A stretch of 64,000 nucleotides of DNA. Origin: JABMOV01 sp964344305. GTDB lineage: Bacteria > Fidelibacterota > Marinisomatia > Marinisomatales > JABMOV01. The first letter of the stretch is position 1; each line of letters begins with the position of its first letter. The stretch lies in assembly GCA_964344305.1 (NCBI GenBank), contig CAYFMT010000002.1, positions 62,001 to 126,000 of the forward strand, given 5' to 3'. The translations under genes were made by a program, and so were the position numbers. A model generated the notes under the pieces. The model ran no database searches. It was not told where the DNA came from and saw nothing but the letters and a program-made list of their open reading frames with translations. This document shows positions 63,101 to 64,000 of this stretch, one piece after another.

Positions 63101-64000
63101 GTAAATGCATGGTAGTCCGGCGATTCGCCATCAATATAATCCTGAAGTATGACAGTATAGGCTTCGTCCTGGGTATTCCACGTAATTACAAAATCAGACA
63201 GTTGGGAAACGCCTTCTTTATAAATACGAATATCTGACGATGAAAACCCATCGATTTCGAATTGTGTGGTGGCTGATATATCTCCATTCCGTCTGAAGAT
63301 GATCTCGTCCCTGGATGCCTTGAACAATCGACTGTATTCTATTTCGATCCAGTTCAAGTATACCTGATCGTATGGGTTTGATTCACTGGAGTTTTCCTGA
63401 TTCAAGACTTCCAGCGTATTCAATCCATCAGTGAGAAATTCCTGTGAAATGGAACCCTCAATGGTTTTGGTTTCTTGATTCGCCCAGCTTCCTGAACCTG
63501 CAAGGTGGCTATTGATGAGAAACTGTACGATATGATCCCCGGTGGTGATTCCCTGAAAATTCAATCGAAGCGTGGCCTGGCTTAAATCTGACCCATCCGG
63601 TGTTGGAATAATCAGATCAAATGGTCGAATGGTACCAGCATCTATGGCAGGGTTCATAAAAAAATGATCAAATGTGTCCCATTGTTGATGAAGCCTCATG
63701 GATCCAAGTCTGGTAAAGAATTCATCTTTTTCAATATGTAATTGTGTCCTGTAAGTAGCTGGTTGGTGCGTATCATTCAATGGGAGGTCTGGATAGGCAC
63801 TTTCCTCTATATATCTTAAACCTGGATTCCCACCCCACGTTAACCAGTACATATTGTCATTCGTATAAAAATTATTCCTGTAATCGACACCGTCTGGTGG
63901 GGGTGCTGGAAATCCCTGGAAGATAATATTATCACCCTGGTCAAACGAGCCATCAAACTCTCCAATAACGGTGATGAACTGCTCATCATCTCCATGCCAG
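60118..64000 (-). CDS. C25 (gingipain-like) peptidase with C-terminal sorting domain, PorU-like; 5' end outside window
   Basis: The frame is open to base 64000, giving at least 1,293 residues; the ATG at 63852 is internal. Order from the N-terminus: an N-terminal part with FYTNDNMYWLTWGG, the C25 catalytic domain with His in YINFLGHGGGAVW and Cys in SMTCFSGDVT, several beta-sandwich modules, then a C-terminal FlgD/CHU_C-like domain (GNYPNPFTDLTRFAYEL to GKVVKAR). The last domain matches type A sorting signals of the type IX secretion system. In Bacteroidetes PorU is the sortase that cuts such signals. It is coupled to the porV-like gene. Whether it is the sortase or a secreted protease is not decided by sequence alone. 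Confidence 0.88.
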   Translation of the reverse strand, partial: WHGDDEQFITVIGEFDGSFDQGDNIIFQGFPAPPPDGVDYRNNFYTNDNMYWLTWGGNPGLRYIEESAYPDLPLNDTHQPATYRTQLHIEKDEFFTRLGSMRLHQQWDTFDHFFMNPAIDAGTIRPFDLIIPTPDGSDLSQATLRLNFQGITTGDHIVQFLINSHLAGSGSWANQETKTIEGSISQEFLTDGLNTLEVLNQENSSESNPYDQVYLNWIEIEYSRLFKASRDEIIFRRNGDISATTQFEIDGFSSSDIRIYKEGVSQLSDFVITWNTQDEAYTVILQDYIDGESPDYHAFTEDRLRSPRRIRLESPLPNIQSIPESDYVIVSPDSFFVSIEPLREYRNATMVNVDHIYRWFTNGVTSPYAIKEFFSWTYQNWDQPQTHVLLAMQGKWMGWHGTSYYRQDFIPSMRIQTLGFGAVSSDFWYTTVQGDDHIPEFAIGRFSVSGKQELETMVSKTLEHSESSYRNWNWEVLNIGGYEETFKNQSEMLIPQEIHQGFFPLRLYIDQYSEGGDFYGSTDTLVHYLNRGVSYINFLGHGGGAVWADRSLLHGDDVDLIENPGKYPIVTSMTCFSGDVTNPDALGRLMLAKENAGAVGWFGSAGVGWIINDFLLLQPLHQRLFARNDLSLGDIINQGKIEYLATNSTFPNHAISQIYQFNLSGDPALVFHRGLELDAQISPGDPEPGEEVEVVSTADSLQFQLYNSDYYPGQKYPHPLNSTNYTLPDSIDPGVYTMNVMGKENEEWKSNSLPVNISGTTIHWVSISPERPSRSDSIDITIEAIDRHGIDSLFLWVNNVKERYFVNTTGDEYILETPLLLTVSGGTYNLRVEAVDTQNAISWSTTKQVRVKQVIDIHPEELSFFYGDSIYLKARIENGIHESGSGQLIIEKKVESTWQLLVEKPITTNGKGIDAYFVPVLLPSGINHLRLIAIADDPESYTRNDTLTASIEPNAFWVTPELGSTEDLVSHSKVNYFNTTFDILPNTVQNPGILSIKMGNAAGHEHQPGLTAVVDEAISISGIDDITFSGHWYLDSIPSHGELYFWNEEYQLWIPNDYVRTDTSVSFEHNQSGKWGLFSINDTQKPSLEASVNGQRFLQNSYVGSTPTLSIIATDENGVDPTNNNTIVWLDGLRQSDGIVSQKSSNNGSLSINLQPSLSHENSSLAILVHDIAGNPSDTLNLSFIVSEELKLIDYGNYPNPFTDLTRFAYELTESVDEFDLSIFSLDGRRIRRFDESSTLTALDPRIGAFHEIIWDGKTDEGDYVANGVYFYLMKVKKNKQSLESKGKVVKAR

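Overview
The window looks like a chromosome segment from a Gram-negative member of the FCB superphylum, most plausibly Candidatus Marinimicrobia (Neomarinimicrobiota, SAR406) or a close relative. This is inferred from gene content. The outer-membrane signature is strong: a C25 peptidase with a C-terminal sorting domain (PorU-like), two PorV/PorQ-like barrels, TamA/TamB, Lol transporters and several lipobox proteins. There is also a group II geranylgeranylglyceryl phosphate synthase, as known in Bacteroidetes, and a ribosomal protein S16 with a very long tail. No tRNA, rRNA, CRISPR array or insertion sequence was found by eye.

Almost all core genes lie on the minus strand in tightly overlapping chains. 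Transcription runs from high to low coordinates. The first chain (64000 to 47238) is porU-like, porV-like, an Fn3-like lipoprotein, a ZIP transporter, prfB (with its programmed +1 frameshift), lysS, two lolC/E permeases, lolD, clpC and dnaK, and it ends at a clear terminator. The second chain (47128 to 28287) is tamB, tamA, a TPR lipoprotein, moxR, DUF58, a BatD-like lipoprotein, efp, accB, accC, gcvH, the GGGPS gene, gmhA, xerD, an M50 protease, a 44-residue membrane ORF, ftcD and mutL. The third chain (17082 to 1) is ffh, rpsP, khpA, rimM, trmD, rplS and a terminator, then an MFS transporter, selA, selB, mutS, a porV/Q-like barrel, yicC, gmk, an omega-like gene, a family 4 uracil-DNA glycosylase, dnaB and a 3'-truncated rel/spoT.

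The second and third chains are separated by a plus-strand accessory block (17268-28283). It holds an aquaporin, a DASS/SLC13 transporter, a YefM/YoeB-type toxin-antitoxin pair, an O6-alkylguanine DNA methyltransferase and a small lipoprotein. Next comes a markedly AT-rich radC-mod-res cassette (a type III restriction-modification system), then a Fic protein and an ABM-domain protein. The cassette appears to be decaying or mis-assembled: radC has one in-frame nonsense codon and res has a one-base frameshift in a T run, while mod is intact.

The points most worth a second look are these: a canonical C2H2 zinc-finger pattern inside the fused FtcD enzyme; the unannotated 44-residue membrane ORF coupled to the M50 protease; the acidic tail of about 160 residues on S16; the inverted repeats in front of fic and of the toxin-antitoxin pair; a repeated 9-bp element bracketing the dnaK promoter; and the damaged radC-mod-res island. 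I did not find a clearly new multi-gene system.
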